Source of the DNA: Gammaproteobacteria bacterium
GTDB taxonomy: Bacteria > Pseudomonadota > Gammaproteobacteria > Pseudomonadales > Azotimanducaceae
Reading direction: 5' to 3'
Assembly (NCBI GenBank): GCA_026706665.1
Contig: JAPOYI010000130.1
Span: forward strand, 1 to 42,343
Length of the DNA: 42,343 bases
Shown here piece by piece: positions 9,851 to 18,133 of this stretch. The notes beneath the pieces are model-generated. The model had not been told where the DNA came from, did no database searches, and saw only the letters and a program-made list of their open reading frames with translations. Made by a program: the position numbers and the translations under genes. Each line of letters opens with the position of its first letter. Within the stretch, counting starts at the first letter, position 1.

Positions 9851-10300
9851 CTATGCGGCGACCTCGTCTTCGCGCTGCCGGGCATACCCCGGCGCGCGGG
9901 CAAATCGGCTCTTGACGCCCCATTCAAGCGCCCCCGTCCTGAACTCGTATACAAGGGCAACCAACAGGATGACGATGAACACGGCCGCACCGACAAAACC
10001 CGGCCAGCCGACCTCGAAGAATGCCACCGCCCACCCGATAAGGAAGATCGTCTCGAGATCGAAAATCACGAAGAACATCGCGATCAGGTAGAACTCGATG
10101 GAAAAGCGCATGTCTTCCGCGTCGCCCTGCGGTACGACACCGGACTCGAACGGGATGTCCCGCGCGCCCGCGTGCCGGGAGCGGTCGCCGATGAACCACG
10201 ACGCCGCCAGGGTCACACCGATCACGGCGGCGACCACCAGCCCGTATAGCACGAAAGGCAGGATTTCCACGGTCACCCCTGCGCCCAAACCGTGGCCCAC
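9851..10300 (-). CDS. nuoA: NADH-quinone oxidoreductase subunit A
   Basis: First gene of the nuo operon; a small three-helix membrane subunit of about 140-149 residues. The diagnostic segment is the PFESG loop (DIPFESGVVPQGDAEDMRFSIEFYLI), followed by the helix FFVIFDLETIFLIGWAVAF. The start is uncertain: the frame begins with GTG at 10300, but GTG codons at 10276 and 10270 just before EILPFVLYG would remove an unusual Gly-rich leader. No strong ribosome-binding site separates them. I see no clear promoter in the 300 bases upstream, which are shared with the divergent gene at 10601. Confidence 0.93.
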   Translation of the reverse strand: MGHGLGAGVTVEILPFVLYGLVVAAVIGVTLAASWFIGDRSRHAGARDIPFESGVVPQGDAEDMRFSIEFYLIAMFFVIFDLETIFLIGWAVAFFEVGWPGFVGAAVFIVILLVALVYEFRTGALEWGVKSRFARAPGYARQREDEVAA

Positions 10301-10600
10301 AGGCCGGGAAGCCTGGGATCCATCAGGGAATTCTCTATGCGTTCAGGGGCATACGCCCACACCAAGGAAACCAGTTTGCGCAGCCCTTCATCGTTCAGTT
10401 TGGTTGGGACATGGCACCGCTGACGGAGCGCGCGGCCAAGTCTCGGACACTATACATCACATTGCCCAGCCCGCATATCTCAGCGGCCGGCGACGCACGG
10501 ATTCCACCGGAAAAACACCCGCAAGAGCTGACCGCGTTGGTCCGACAGGGAGAGTCGAGTTACGATCATGCACGATCAGGGTTCGCGATCCAGGGCGGCA

Positions 10601-11020
10601 ATGACTGAAAACGATTCATCTCCACCCGCCCGCCCGGATCGGCCGCCCGCGCGTCCGCAGGTGATTTCAATAGCGGCGGGGGCGCTGTTCGCATCGGCCG
10701 TGGTCCTGCTGACAGTCTGGATCGCCTGGCCCGAACAGGTGGTCAGCAACGGTGGCCAGGTCTTCTTCATCATGCTGTGGACGGTGCTCGCCTGGGTGAC
10801 GTTCAGGGGCGCCGGCTGGGTCCGGTACGCCATCGTCGCGATCCTGATCGTGACGCTCTGGGGCTTCGCGAACGCGGCGTCACCCATGGAATCGGTTGCA
10901 CACCTTGCCCCGTGGGAAGTTCTTTGCAGGGTGCTGCAAGCCGGCGCGCTAGCGCTCCTTTGCCTCCCGCAGGCACACCGCTGGTTCCGGGCGGTGGCGG
11001 CGTTGGACAAGGACGGGTAG
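10601..11020 (+). CDS. Small four-helix membrane protein of unknown function
   Basis: I do not recognise a family. From the ATG at 10601 the product is 139 residues: a Pro/Arg-rich cytoplasmic start (PPARPDRPPARPQ), then hydrophobic segments at about 20-43, 52-68, 74-92 and 103-121, and a charged end. An in-frame ATG at 10568 would add 11 residues. The later ATG has AGGG about 8 bases upstream and is preferred. The gene diverges from nuoA, and the intervening 300 bases (10301-10600) show no RNA gene or clear promoter. A likely terminator follows at 11032. Confidence 0.6.
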   Translation: MTENDSSPPARPDRPPARPQVISIAAGALFASAVVLLTVWIAWPEQVVSNGGQVFFIMLWTVLAWVTFRGAGWVRYAIVAILIVTLWGFANAASPMESVAHLAPWEVLCRVLQAGALALLCLPQAHRWFRAVAALDKDG

Positions 11021-11031
11021 CCGTTCCGGAC

Positions 11032-11080
11032 ATCCCCAGGGGATGCGCGGTCCTTTCGCACGCGAGCGGTGGGGATTTTT
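11032..11080 (+). terminator. Probable terminator of the 10601 gene
   Basis: ATCCCC at 11032-11037 can pair with GGGGAT at 11071-11076, enclosing a smaller CGCG/CGCG stem, and is followed directly by a run of T ending at 11080. The first arm is also adjacent to another GGGGAT (11039-11044), which cannot form a hairpin because the loop would be a single base. Confidence 0.45.
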
Positions 11081-11115
11081 CTGCACCAAGTCACTGTTAC
11101 AACCCGGCCAAAGGT

Positions 11116-11209
11116 GGTATATGTGACTCTTCACTTGGCGTCGGCCCATGTCCCCTTGGGGAAGGGGCCCGCAGAAGGGTGAAGAGAAAAACCAAAAAGG
11201 GGAGGCAAA
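11116..11209 (+). promoter_or_regulatory. Extended -10 promoter and structured leader of the 11210 gene
   Basis: TGGTATATG at 11115-11123 resembles an extended -10 element; no good -35 is visible. A transcript from it would start close to CTCTTCAC (11127-11134), which pairs perfectly with GTGAAGAG (11179-11186). Inside lies a second stem, GGCCC (11143-11147) with GGGCC (11165-11169). After the stem-loop comes an A-rich single-stranded stretch and then AAAGGGGAGG ending 6 bases before the ATG, a very strong ribosome-binding site. The arrangement (5'-terminal hairpin, then an accessible strong site) is like leaders that stabilise abundant mRNAs. The promoter assignment is inference. Confidence 0.45.
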
Positions 11210-11548
11210 ATGCCAAATAAGATAGTGCTTGGCCTGATCGTCCTTGCGGCGCTAGTCGAGGGGCTCGCCCCCGGTGCCGTACCGGAGAACATCCTACCGT
11301 TAGCACTGGTCGTCCTCGGAATCGTGGCGGCCGTGATGAACGATGACGGGCATCCGACCGCGGCCTTGGTGGCCGCCATTGCGGCCGCTGCCGCAGGGGG
11401 TGGCGACGTTCTGGACAACGTCCACGTTATCGGTGGATATCTGGACGGCATACTCGACGCCCTGGTGATCGCGCTCCTGTCAGGCGCGGCGGCATCCGTC
11501 GGTATGGGGATATACAACCAGCTAACGGCTTCGGACGACTCCGAGTGA
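11210..11548 (+). CDS. Small hydrophobic Ala/Gly/Val-rich membrane protein, unknown family
   Basis: A 112-residue protein I cannot assign. It is almost wholly apolar: segments at about 4-22 (LGLIVLAALVEGLAPG), 28-44 (ILPLALVVLGIVAAVM), 48-65 (an alanine-rich stretch) and 80-103 (GILDALVIALLSGAAASVGM), joined by short acidic turns such as MNDDGHP and ending TASDDSE. No signal-peptidase site or prepilin motif is seen. The gene is monocistronic: own leader and strong ribosome-binding site before it, two hairpins and a strong terminator behind it. These signals suggest high expression. It stands beside the pilus locus, but a link is not shown. Confidence 0.65.
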   Translation: MPNKIVLGLIVLAALVEGLAPGAVPENILPLALVVLGIVAAVMNDDGHPTAALVAAIAAAAAGGGDVLDNVHVIGGYLDGILDALVIALLSGAAASVGMGIYNQLTASDDSE

Positions 11549-11554
11549 ACGGGA

Positions 11555-11578
11555 GGGCGGCAGCTTCGGCAGCCGCCC
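11555..11578 (+). promoter_or_regulatory. UUCG-capped hairpin just after the 11210 gene
   Basis: GGGCGGC (11555-11561) and GCCGCCC (11572-11578) form a seven-pair stem, followed by an A-A mismatch and two more GC pairs closed by a TTCG tetraloop. It begins 6 bases after the stop codon and has no T run, so it is more likely a 3' mRNA-stabilising structure than the terminator. Confidence 0.5.
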
Positions 11579-11653
11579 CCGATAGCCCACGTCAGCGCCG
11601 GTAGCCAGCGCCTCCGGCGGGTTCGCCCATCGGGCGGAAAGACTGACATTCAA

Positions 11654-11696
11654 CTCCCGACCCCTCGCAGGACCGAGGGGGCGGGAGTGTTTTTTT
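11654..11696 (+). terminator. Strong Rho-independent terminator
   Basis: CTCCCG (11654-11659) pairs with CGGGAG (11682-11687) and CCCCTCG (11661-11667) with CGAGGGG (11674-11680), giving a long GC stem with a 6-base loop, then TGT and seven T. It ends the transcript of the 11210 gene and lies about 115 bases before the next plus-strand gene. Confidence 0.85.
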
Positions 11697-11809
11697 CCAT
11701 GACACGACCCCACGCCTCCATCACACACGGCCACGGCGTCCGCCAGCAACAACGTCTCTCCCCATCTGCTAAGCTAGAGTTACCCTGTCCCTTGTCGGAG
11801 CCATGCCTG

Positions 11810-12352
11810 ATGCCTCTCCCACTTTCCCGGTCATGCCCGGTCGCACGCACCGTCGCCGCGTTGGCACTTGTCATGTCGGCATCGGCCGCCGCCGCCGAAA
11901 CGGCCGATTTCGAGGTTCGCGAGGGCTACCTGTCAGCGAGCGTGCGGGAACTCGTGGACTCCCACGAATGGTCCCTGGTCTGGAGCGCCGGCGAAGACCG
12001 GATGGTTTCCCATGCATTCACCATTTCAAACGACTCGCTTGAAGGCGCGCTCGAATCACTTCTTGCGATGTACAGGGGTCAGTTCGTCGCCGACCTCTAC
12101 CGGGGCAACCGCGTGGTGGTGGTCAACACACCGCCGCCACGCGTCGATGTCGAACTCCCGGGCTCCGCGGGCAACCAAGCCGCCCGGCAATCAGCAGTGG
12201 GCGAACCCGCACCTGTCGAATCCAATCTCGTTGATGCCGGCACCGAAACCCCGGGGGCAGTGGCTTACGAAGGTCCGGCGCCCGACGATTCCGATGGGTC
12301 CATATCCCTACCGGTAACCGTCAGCGGGCAAGCAGCCGACCTGTCGCGCTGA
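11810..12352 (+). CDS. TcpQ/PilL-like pilus assembly protein (periplasmic)
   Basis: A 180-residue exported protein. The start at 11810 gives a clean signal peptide (charged MPLPLSRSCPVAR, then hydrophobic TVAALALVMSASAAAA, probable cleavage before ETADF); GGAG lies 9-12 bases upstream. Residues about 35-105 resemble the TcpQ C-terminal/PilL domain: FEVREGYLSASVRELVDSH, a central DSLEGALESLLAMY, and an ending like NRVVVVNTPPP. The domain is known from type IVb pilus and conjugative pilus systems, where it helps the secretin. The last 75 residues are low-complexity and acidic. It is convergent with the pilus operon rather than inside it, which is unusual. Family assignment rests on motif memory. 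Confidence 0.6.
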   Translation: MPLPLSRSCPVARTVAALALVMSASAAAAETADFEVREGYLSASVRELVDSHEWSLVWSAGEDRMVSHAFTISNDSLEGALESLLAMYRGQFVADLYRGNRVVVVNTPPPRVDVELPGSAGNQAARQSAVGEPAPVESNLVDAGTETPGAVAYEGPAPDDSDGSISLPVTVSGQAADLSR

Positions 12353-12427
12353 TTCGAGTCCTCAGGGCCGTCTTCGTCGCCCTGCCGCCGCAAGTCAGCC
12401 AGCGCTGTCCCTCGCGGATCGAAAGGG

Positions 12428-13855
12428 CTACTCGCTCTCGTGCAAGCAACGGCGTGCCGAAGCGTTCTCGGTCACGCACCACACCGTGGTGAACTGGATT
12501 CGTCCATCCATGGCGGCGCCTCGCCCGGATTCGAACTCCACTGACTCCAATACGAGGGGACCGCCCGCAAGCCGATCACCAAGCCATGCCGCCGTACCTC
12601 CCGTGGACCATTCGACACCCTGCAATTCCAACAGCGTCGAAAAGCCCCGGTAGACCTGGTTCAGCGGCCCGGGACTGACCGTCACGGTGCCCAGCGCCTC
12701 GAGGTCCCCGCCCAACCGTTTCCCGTGCCAGGGATTGCCTTCTGCCAAAGGCTGCGGCAGGCGCAGTTCGTCGACCCGGTTCGAGGCGTCGACAGGCAGC
12801 GAGAAGGTCGCGTCCAGACCCGAAAATACGACGCGCCATCCTTGCACCCCCGCGCGGCGGCGCATCTGGTCCAACAGGGCGTCCCGAGGCCCGGAGCGGG
12901 GTCCTCCCAGGACTTCCGGCGGCAAGGATGTCTCGATGGTGAGTCGACCGCCATCGGTCCGGGTCCATTGCAGCTTCCTGACGGACAGCAACTCGCCAAA
13001 CACGCTATCGCTCAGAAACAGCCGATAGGCGCGATGCATGGCCGGGATGAGTTCGCCGGGGTCTGGCGTAACCAAGAGCTCGCTGTATTCCGCATTCAGT
13101 TGATCGATCGGGAGCGGCGGAGGGGGCAAGCTCTCGTCTACCGGAGGTGGGGGGCGATTTTGCCACCAGAAGACCCCGGCAGCCGCTATCACCAGACACC
13201 CCAACGTCAGACCGATGGTGCGCACTATCCGGAGCTGTCGAAGTCGTTTGGCGACCACATCGATGGCGCCGATCGCCCGATTCGTGGTGTTGAGCTCGGG
13301 TAACGTCCCAGACGCGTCCTCCATCCAGTCGAGCACGGAGTCTTCGAGAGTGACGACACGGGAACGGTCGGCCATATCCAGGTCCCGGACATCGACACCG
13401 TGCAAGAACACGGAGTAGGGGCCAGGGGAAACCACATCCAGCCGGGTGAGAGCATGGCGCAGTTCGACACTTAATTCGAAGCCGCCCACAAGGGCGTCCT
13501 TGATCACGCTACCGTCGATGACGAGAACAACGGCCCGCTGGTTGCCCATCCTTTCGCAGTACACGAAGTCGCGCGCGTGTACTTCTTCCCGCAGCCAATT
13601 CCTGACGTTCTCGCCGAGCAGATACCCGGGCTCCGTCGCGAACGCGCAGTACAGGGACCCGCCGCCGGCGGGTTCGAACCACGCGAAAAGGTCGTCATCT
13701 TCGAATACCGACTGCATCAGACGTGCGCGCCGCCTGGCCGTTGCTGCAATGGTGGCGGAGGACGAACGCAGGGACTCGATTCCGATGCTGCTGAGTTGCA
13801 CCGTTTCCCGCACGACAGGAAGCGCGAAACCCTCCCTTCCGATCACGCGACTCAC
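12428..13855 (-). CDS. PilO-like type IVb pilus inner-membrane protein
   Basis: A 475-residue bitopic protein, last gene of the pilus operon. About 208 cytoplasmic residues (roughly actin-like/PilO2-type, with DDDLFAWFEPAGGG and VYCERMGNQRAVVLVIDG) precede one transmembrane helix at about 209-231. A proline-rich linker (RPPPPVDESLPPPPLP) and a periplasmic domain of about 220 residues follow. This layout matches the PilO protein of R64/PFGI-1-type thin pili, which links the cytoplasmic motor to the secretin. The GTG start overlaps the secretin stop as GTGA. Function is assigned from topology, size and position; the sequence itself is divergent. Confidence 0.6.
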   Translation of the reverse strand: MSRVIGREGFALPVVRETVQLSSIGIESLRSSSATIAATARRRARLMQSVFEDDDLFAWFEPAGGGSLYCAFATEPGYLLGENVRNWLREEVHARDFVYCERMGNQRAVVLVIDGSVIKDALVGGFELSVELRHALTRLDVVSPGPYSVFLHGVDVRDLDMADRSRVVTLEDSVLDWMEDASGTLPELNTTNRAIGAIDVVAKRLRQLRIVRTIGLTLGCLVIAAAGVFWWQNRPPPPVDESLPPPPLPIDQLNAEYSELLVTPDPGELIPAMHRAYRLFLSDSVFGELLSVRKLQWTRTDGGRLTIETSLPPEVLGGPRSGPRDALLDQMRRRAGVQGWRVVFSGLDATFSLPVDASNRVDELRLPQPLAEGNPWHGKRLGGDLEALGTVTVSPGPLNQVYRGFSTLLELQGVEWSTGGTAAWLGDRLAGGPLVLESVEFESGRGAAMDGRIQFTTVWCVTENASARRCLHESE

Positions 13856-15570
13856 AGCAGCAAGTCTTCGTCAGGCGCAGGTCGGTCCAATAGTGTGGGG
13901 GTGATGAGCAGCACGGTTTCCGTGCTGCTGTATTCGCTACTCCTGGCGGTCAGCCACGGCCATCGCACGATGCCTCGCGACCCGGTGGCCCCGCGGCGCG
14001 CCAACAGCCCGCCGAGGGCCAGCGTTTCGCCGCTGCGCAGCCGGGCGCTCTGGAAGAACTGGCTGCGTTCCACCGTCGGGAGTTGAATGGACTGGTCGCC
14101 GCTCCCCGCCGACTCCAGGCTGACGAGGTCGCTCACCGAGATGGCAGCATGCAGGAATACCCTGTCACCGACGATCTTCGGCACGATCGTGAGCGACATG
14201 CCCGTCGAGACGACGCCGGGCTGCAGGTCCACTTCCGTCACGACCGCGACAGTTTCCCGCGTCGTCACGTCCACCCCGGCCAGGATGCCCCTGTCGTTCA
14301 GCACCTGCATCTGCGCCGCCTGGCCGTTCAACGCGACGACTCTCGGCGAGTTTCGCAAACTCGTCTCCCCCTGGGCCGCCAGCGCGCGAAGAACCACCTC
14401 CGTGCCATGGAACGCATGACCATCGCCGAACTCGATACCGACGGAAGCCGCGTCCATACCGGAAGCCCGCGCCAGCGCGTCCGCGAAACCGCTCCGGCCA
14501 CCGGGCTCCACCGACCCTGGCCTTTCGGGGCTCCCCTGGTCGGTTACCGCCTGGTAGACCAGCTGCCAGTCGATCCCGGCGCTCTGGCTGTCCGACAACG
14601 TGACCGTGACCAGCTGGATCTCAAGCAGGACCTGGCGGGCAAGCCAGTGGTTCAGCGCACCGATGTAACCTCCCGCCTCGCGCACGCGGCCAGCGGGACC
14701 ACGGACGACCACGGTGCCCGTACTGCGATCGATAATCGGCGCCGGGTTTTCGACACCCAGCAGACGGATCAGCGTCTCCTCCAGGCCCTGCCAGAAACTC
14801 GCATTGCTGTTGAGAGTGATCTCGCCGCCGGTCCGGGGCGTCGCCCGGACGCCGCCGGATGACCCTCCACCCCCGCCCCCGCCAGCCTGCACGGTCGCGG
14901 AGCGATCCGATTCGACCGTGGACATGGACCAGGACAGGTCGCCGGGGACCCGGTGAATCTCGAAAGTGCTGGCAACTTCCGCCATCCAGTGCAGCGCGCC
15001 AGACTTCTCCTCCCAGCCCAGGCCGCTCGCTTCAGCGAGCAGATTGAGGAAATCCCGGAAAGTCCCCTCGTGGTCCAGCGTCACGGGCAATTCGCGCTGC
15101 GCGACATCATGGGCGAAAACCACCGAGGGCACTTCGTCCAACTGTGCGAGTGCCTTCTGGAGGCAGAGGTCCAAAGGTAGCCCCGAAACCCTGATCTCTA
15201 CCAGTTCGTGCAGCCACGCCGCCCCCGCGTAGGCGACGCGGTCGGAGTCGACGTAGGGATCATCGTGTACGACGACGAGCGGTCGCGACGGTCTGGCTCG
15301 ACCCGTCTCGATATCCGCCTCCGCAACGCTCCTCTCCTCCGGAATACGTGGATCGGGCGTCGGTGACAGGATCTGGCAGGCAGCGAGCAGGAGGGTTGCG
15401 GCACCGAGGCCTCCAGCCTGGCCGAACGTGCCCGGAAATGCCCCACGGCCGGTGCCCTCGGCCCCGGTTATCGTCTTGCGAGGGGTACCCCCTCGCGCTC
15501 CCCGGCTGAGGGCTCCGCCCCGGCCCCGCTCGTCGTCCCGTCGGGCTATAGTCTGTTCAATCTGTCGCAT
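13852..15570 (-). CDS. Secretin lipoprotein of type IVb pilus (PilN-like)
   Basis: A 572-residue outer-membrane channel subunit. A lipobox (GLGAATLLLAAC, Cys65) marks it as a lipoprotein, after an unusually long Arg/Gly-rich leader; no alternative start is closer. A glycine-only run near residues 225-240 links the N domains to the core. The secretin_N-type segment is around TGTVVVRGPAGRVREAGGYI. The C-terminal secretin domain has TEVVLRALAAQGETSLRNSP, GMSLTIVPKIVGDRVFLHA and LRSGETLALGGLLARR. Lipoprotein secretins are typical of type IVb (PilN, TcpC, BfpB). It overlaps the upstream pilin-like gene by 25 bases and the PilO-like gene by 4. Confidence 0.85.
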   Translation of the reverse strand: MRQIEQTIARRDDERGRGGALSRGARGGTPRKTITGAEGTGRGAFPGTFGQAGGLGAATLLLAACQILSPTPDPRIPEERSVAEADIETGRARPSRPLVVVHDDPYVDSDRVAYAGAAWLHELVEIRVSGLPLDLCLQKALAQLDEVPSVVFAHDVAQRELPVTLDHEGTFRDFLNLLAEASGLGWEEKSGALHWMAEVASTFEIHRVPGDLSWSMSTVESDRSATVQAGGGGGGGSSGGVRATPRTGGEITLNSNASFWQGLEETLIRLLGVENPAPIIDRSTGTVVVRGPAGRVREAGGYIGALNHWLARQVLLEIQLVTVTLSDSQSAGIDWQLVYQAVTDQGSPERPGSVEPGGRSGFADALARASGMDAASVGIEFGDGHAFHGTEVVLRALAAQGETSLRNSPRVVALNGQAAQMQVLNDRGILAGVDVTTRETVAVVTEVDLQPGVVSTGMSLTIVPKIVGDRVFLHAAISVSDLVSLESAGSGDQSIQLPTVERSQFFQSARLRSGETLALGGLLARRGATGSRGIVRWPWLTARSSEYSSTETVLLITPTLLDRPAPDEDLLL

Positions 15571-16631
15571 GATCCATCCAAGCCAATTTGACCGCCACCG
15601 GTTCCGGGTATGGGTCGCAAGTCGTTCGCAGCCTCCAACCGGCAAACGCGCCTCGACAGGCCGCGCAATGGGAATCTGGCATTTACTGGGTCGCGCCGGG
15701 AGAAGTAAATGTCGGTTTCGTCCCCTCCTCCCATGAAAAGCCTACCATCTATGACCAATCCCGCCGTAATCGCATCCTCCGCCGGGTCGACCGAGCTGCC
15801 ATCGGACAAGAACCGAATACCCGACCCTTCCGGGGGCAGCGAATCCTCGAAAGGCAGCAGGAGCGGGAGTTCTATCGAGGAAATCCGTCTCACCTTCTGC
15901 AATATGCCGCCGCGGTCCGCGAATATCACCGGTCGACCCTCATCGATGCGGTGGACGAACTGCCCCGATCCTCCTGCACCGGTACCGGCAACGGGAGGTA
16001 TGCCAAGGATTCGGGCTTCGACCTGATAGGAATCCGTCCCTACCTGCGATGCGGTCTGAAAGAGTCGGCCCTGGGGCAGGCGGGAGGCGATAGCAACCGC
16101 ATCGCCGCTTCCCCGGACATCGAAACACAGGACGAGGTCGTCGGCGGCCGGGTTCGCCTCGTAGTTGCCGGACGCCGTAGACTGCGTGTGGTCCGGGGGC
16201 CCCATGCAGGGGGTTGCCGGCACCGATGTCCGCGCCGCCGCCCGGTCCCACCCCGTGATGGCAAAACCTCGACAGCCTCCCTCGCACCCCTCGTATCGGA
16301 TGCCGGGAACATGGATCAGGTAACCCTCCTCCACCAGCTTCTCCAGGCTGATCGCAGGTTGGGGTATCGCTCTGTCGTTCGGCCACTCGTCACCGTTCAC
16401 CGCGGCCCAGGCAACGGACGCGTCGATGATCGACCGCGCGTCACGCACCGTGCCCTCGACCCGCTGCATGGAGTGTCTGAGGCTCAGTTGGTTCGCGTAG
16501 AAATCAGCCACGAGTACGGCGATGAATCCAAGCAGCGCCACGACGATGCCGATCTCGACCAGGGTGAAGCCGGCCGTCCGATGTTCGCGGAGCCGGGCTC
16601 TACTCGTCGTTACTCCACTAGCACTAGCCAT
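15546..16631 (-). CDS. Large prepilin-like minor pilin (PilV-like)
   Basis: A 361-residue prepilin. The leader ends HRTAG, followed by FTLVEIGIVVALLGFIAVLV: cleavage after Gly, Phe at +1 and Glu at +5, the class III signal for prepilin peptidase. The large globular part has several cysteines (CEGGC, CMGPP, CFDV, CRLEA, CDRL) that could form disulfides. Being last of the three pilin genes and by far the largest, it fits a PilV-type tip protein. No shufflon-type repeats or recombinase are present at its 3' end. I prefer the ATG at 16631 (GAGG 7 bases upstream, 21-residue leader); an ATG at 16646 overlaps the previous gene. Confidence 0.7.
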   Translation of the reverse strand: MASASGVTTSRARLREHRTAGFTLVEIGIVVALLGFIAVLVADFYANQLSLRHSMQRVEGTVRDARSIIDASVAWAAVNGDEWPNDRAIPQPAISLEKLVEEGYLIHVPGIRYEGCEGGCRGFAITGWDRAAARTSVPATPCMGPPDHTQSTASGNYEANPAADDLVLCFDVRGSGDAVAIASRLPQGRLFQTASQVGTDSYQVEARILGIPPVAGTGAGGSGQFVHRIDEGRPVIFADRGGILQKVRRISSIELPLLLPFEDSLPPEGSGIRFLSDGSSVDPAEDAITAGLVIDGRLFMGGGDETDIYFSRRDPVNARFPLRGLSRRVCRLEAANDLRPIPGTGGGQIGLDGSCDRLNRL

Positions 16632-16639
16632 TGCGTACC

Positions 16640-17491
16640 TCAGCATCCCAGTAACCGAAAGTCGGAGACGTCGACCAGCAGGTCGTCCGTCAAGTCAAAG
16701 TCCAGTTTGCCGTCGCCGTCCGCGTCCAGTCGCCAGGTGTCGTCCATTCCGTCACCGTCCTGATCGACGTTGGGTCCCAGTCGCCCGTTTCCGTCGCTGT
16801 CGCAAAAAGCGTTCAACCGCAGGCGGACGCCATCTCGGCACTCAATGCCATTTCGGCCAAGCCAGGCTTGCCCGCGCAGATCGTCGTATGAACGTTCCTC
16901 CGACCGCACTGCCAACAGTTCCACCCAGAAGAGCCGCGCGCGCGGCTGGCTACCGCAGGGCTCGAACGTGCCGGCGTCGCCGTCGCTGTCGCAGGCGGCC
17001 TCAAGGTCTCGGGCGATCAGCGAGATCCGCTCGTCGAAGCGCTCCGGCGGATTCCAGAACACGCGCAACTGCGGCGGTGGTGTCCCGCTGTAGGTCTGTG
17101 CCGAGCGCACGATCTCCCAATCGTATTCGCCCCCCGCCAGGGGATCCGGCAAGCGCGGGGCGGGCGGCAGATAAGGCGCGAGGTCAGTAGACCCGCCGCC
17201 GATGGGGAAGTGTGGCGCCTGCACCGCGTCGGGACTATCCGGGTCGACATGACAATACTCCCACCTGTACCAGTTTTCGACCGCGTTGCGCAGCGTGGCA
17301 ACGTGGACTGGTACCGCGCTCGCCTCGCCAGCGGTTGCGAGGTTCTGGCGCCAGCCCTGCCCAAGGAACACGACACCCGAAATCACGCCGGCGCCGACGA
17401 CCAGAACCAGGGCGAGTTCCAGCAAAGTGGCGCCCTTCTGCGCGAATTCGGCACGACACCGTCGCAGTATTGCTGGCCCGTGATCCCTCAA
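16640..17491 (-). CDS. Prepilin-like protein with calcium-binding-type DxDGDG repeats
   Basis: A 283-residue protein. The leader of 20 residues ends FAQKG, then ATLLELALVLVVGAGVISGV: Gly at -1 and Glu at +5, a prepilin signal. Residues 230-270 carry clustered acidic loops: CDSDGNGRLGPN, VDQDGDGMDD and LDADGDGKLDFD, spaced like the calcium loops of thrombospondin type 3/dockerin-type repeats; an earlier partial one is CDSDGDAGTF (167-176). The start is a TTG overlapping the major pilin stop (TTGA), so it depends on coupled translation. Probably a minor or tip-associated pilin needing Ca2+; that role is inference. Confidence 0.65.
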   Translation of the reverse strand: MRDHGPAILRRCRAEFAQKGATLLELALVLVVGAGVISGVVFLGQGWRQNLATAGEASAVPVHVATLRNAVENWYRWEYCHVDPDSPDAVQAPHFPIGGGSTDLAPYLPPAPRLPDPLAGGEYDWEIVRSAQTYSGTPPPQLRVFWNPPERFDERISLIARDLEAACDSDGDAGTFEPCGSQPRARLFWVELLAVRSEERSYDDLRGQAWLGRNGIECRDGVRLRLNAFCDSDGNGRLGPNVDQDGDGMDDTWRLDADGDGKLDFDLTDDLLVDVSDFRLLGC

Positions 17492-18081
17492 TGGCGATAG
17501 GTCAGCTTCAACGCGGAGTCGTTTTCGCCTGCGGTTCCTTCGGTTATTTCAAGTCCCCTCTGGAGGGTGTCGCCTTCGCCCTGATCCGCCACGACCCCCT
17601 CCCGCAAGCTGTTGGCGAGCGCATTCAACACATCGGTGGGGAGCTTGTCGATCAGAAGAGACCACCTGTACCGGTCGGTTTCGTAGAACTCCAACTCGTA
17701 CGTGCATTCCCACGAGTTCGCCGCAGTGAGGACAGTTTCGTCCCCGACTTCCCGCGCCTCGTCACCCAGGCTTCCGGGCAGGAATCCAGCGAGCTGGTCC
17801 CAACCTGTCAGGCTGGTGAAGCCTCGATTAATGTCCGCCGCAGAGTACGTGATCGGCCCGCCTCGCGCCCATGTGGACACCGCCTGGCGAATCACGGCCA
17901 CGTCGGTCGTGACATCCGAGAGCGTCTGGTTGCGCTGGACGATGTTGTATACGCCCATCACCGAAACCAGGATCACGGCGATAATGCCGATCACGAAGGC
18001 AAGCTCGATCAGGGTCACTCCCCTGTTCCTATGAGCAAATGGCCGCGCCTCGGGCACGGTCTGAACGCTGTTGAGAATCAT
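17488..18081 (-). CDS. Probable major type IVb prepilin (PilS-like)
   Basis: A 197-residue prepilin. From the ATG at 18081 there is a 21-residue leader ending AHRNRG, then VTLIELAFVIGIIAVILVSV with Glu at +5 and a hydrophobic N-terminal helix. It is the smallest of the three pilin-like products and has its own strong ribosome-binding site (GGGAGGT, 8 bases before ATG); in-frame Mets further upstream (18117, 18132) lack one. The single cysteine pattern (WECTYELEF) leaves disulfide formation unclear. It lies 52 bases after the platform protein gene, the only real gap in this part of the operon, suggesting separate translational control. Confidence 0.7.
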   Translation of the reverse strand: MILNSVQTVPEARPFAHRNRGVTLIELAFVIGIIAVILVSVMGVYNIVQRNQTLSDVTTDVAVIRQAVSTWARGGPITYSAADINRGFTSLTGWDQLAGFLPGSLGDEAREVGDETVLTAANSWECTYELEFYETDRYRWSLLIDKLPTDVLNALANSLREGVVADQGEGDTLQRGLEITEGTAGENDSALKLTYRH

Positions 18082-18133
18082 TGGATTGGTACCTCCCATC
18101 TTGTTGTTGGTTGCCATGGCACGCAAGAGCATG

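Noticed and set aside
11549-11653. Cyclic di-GMP riboswitch, suggested by a GGTAGCC and GGGTTCGCC pattern
   Set aside because: The conserved 5' part of that riboswitch is absent and the element lies after, not before, a gene.
13665-13685. GGTTCGAACC, the T-loop consensus of tRNA genes
   Set aside because: It lies inside the PilO-like coding sequence, and no acceptor stem or anticodon arm can be folded around it.
15546-16000. Shufflon at the 3' end of the PilV-like gene
   Set aside because: No inverted repeats of the sfx type, no silent C-terminal cassettes and no recombinase gene nearby.
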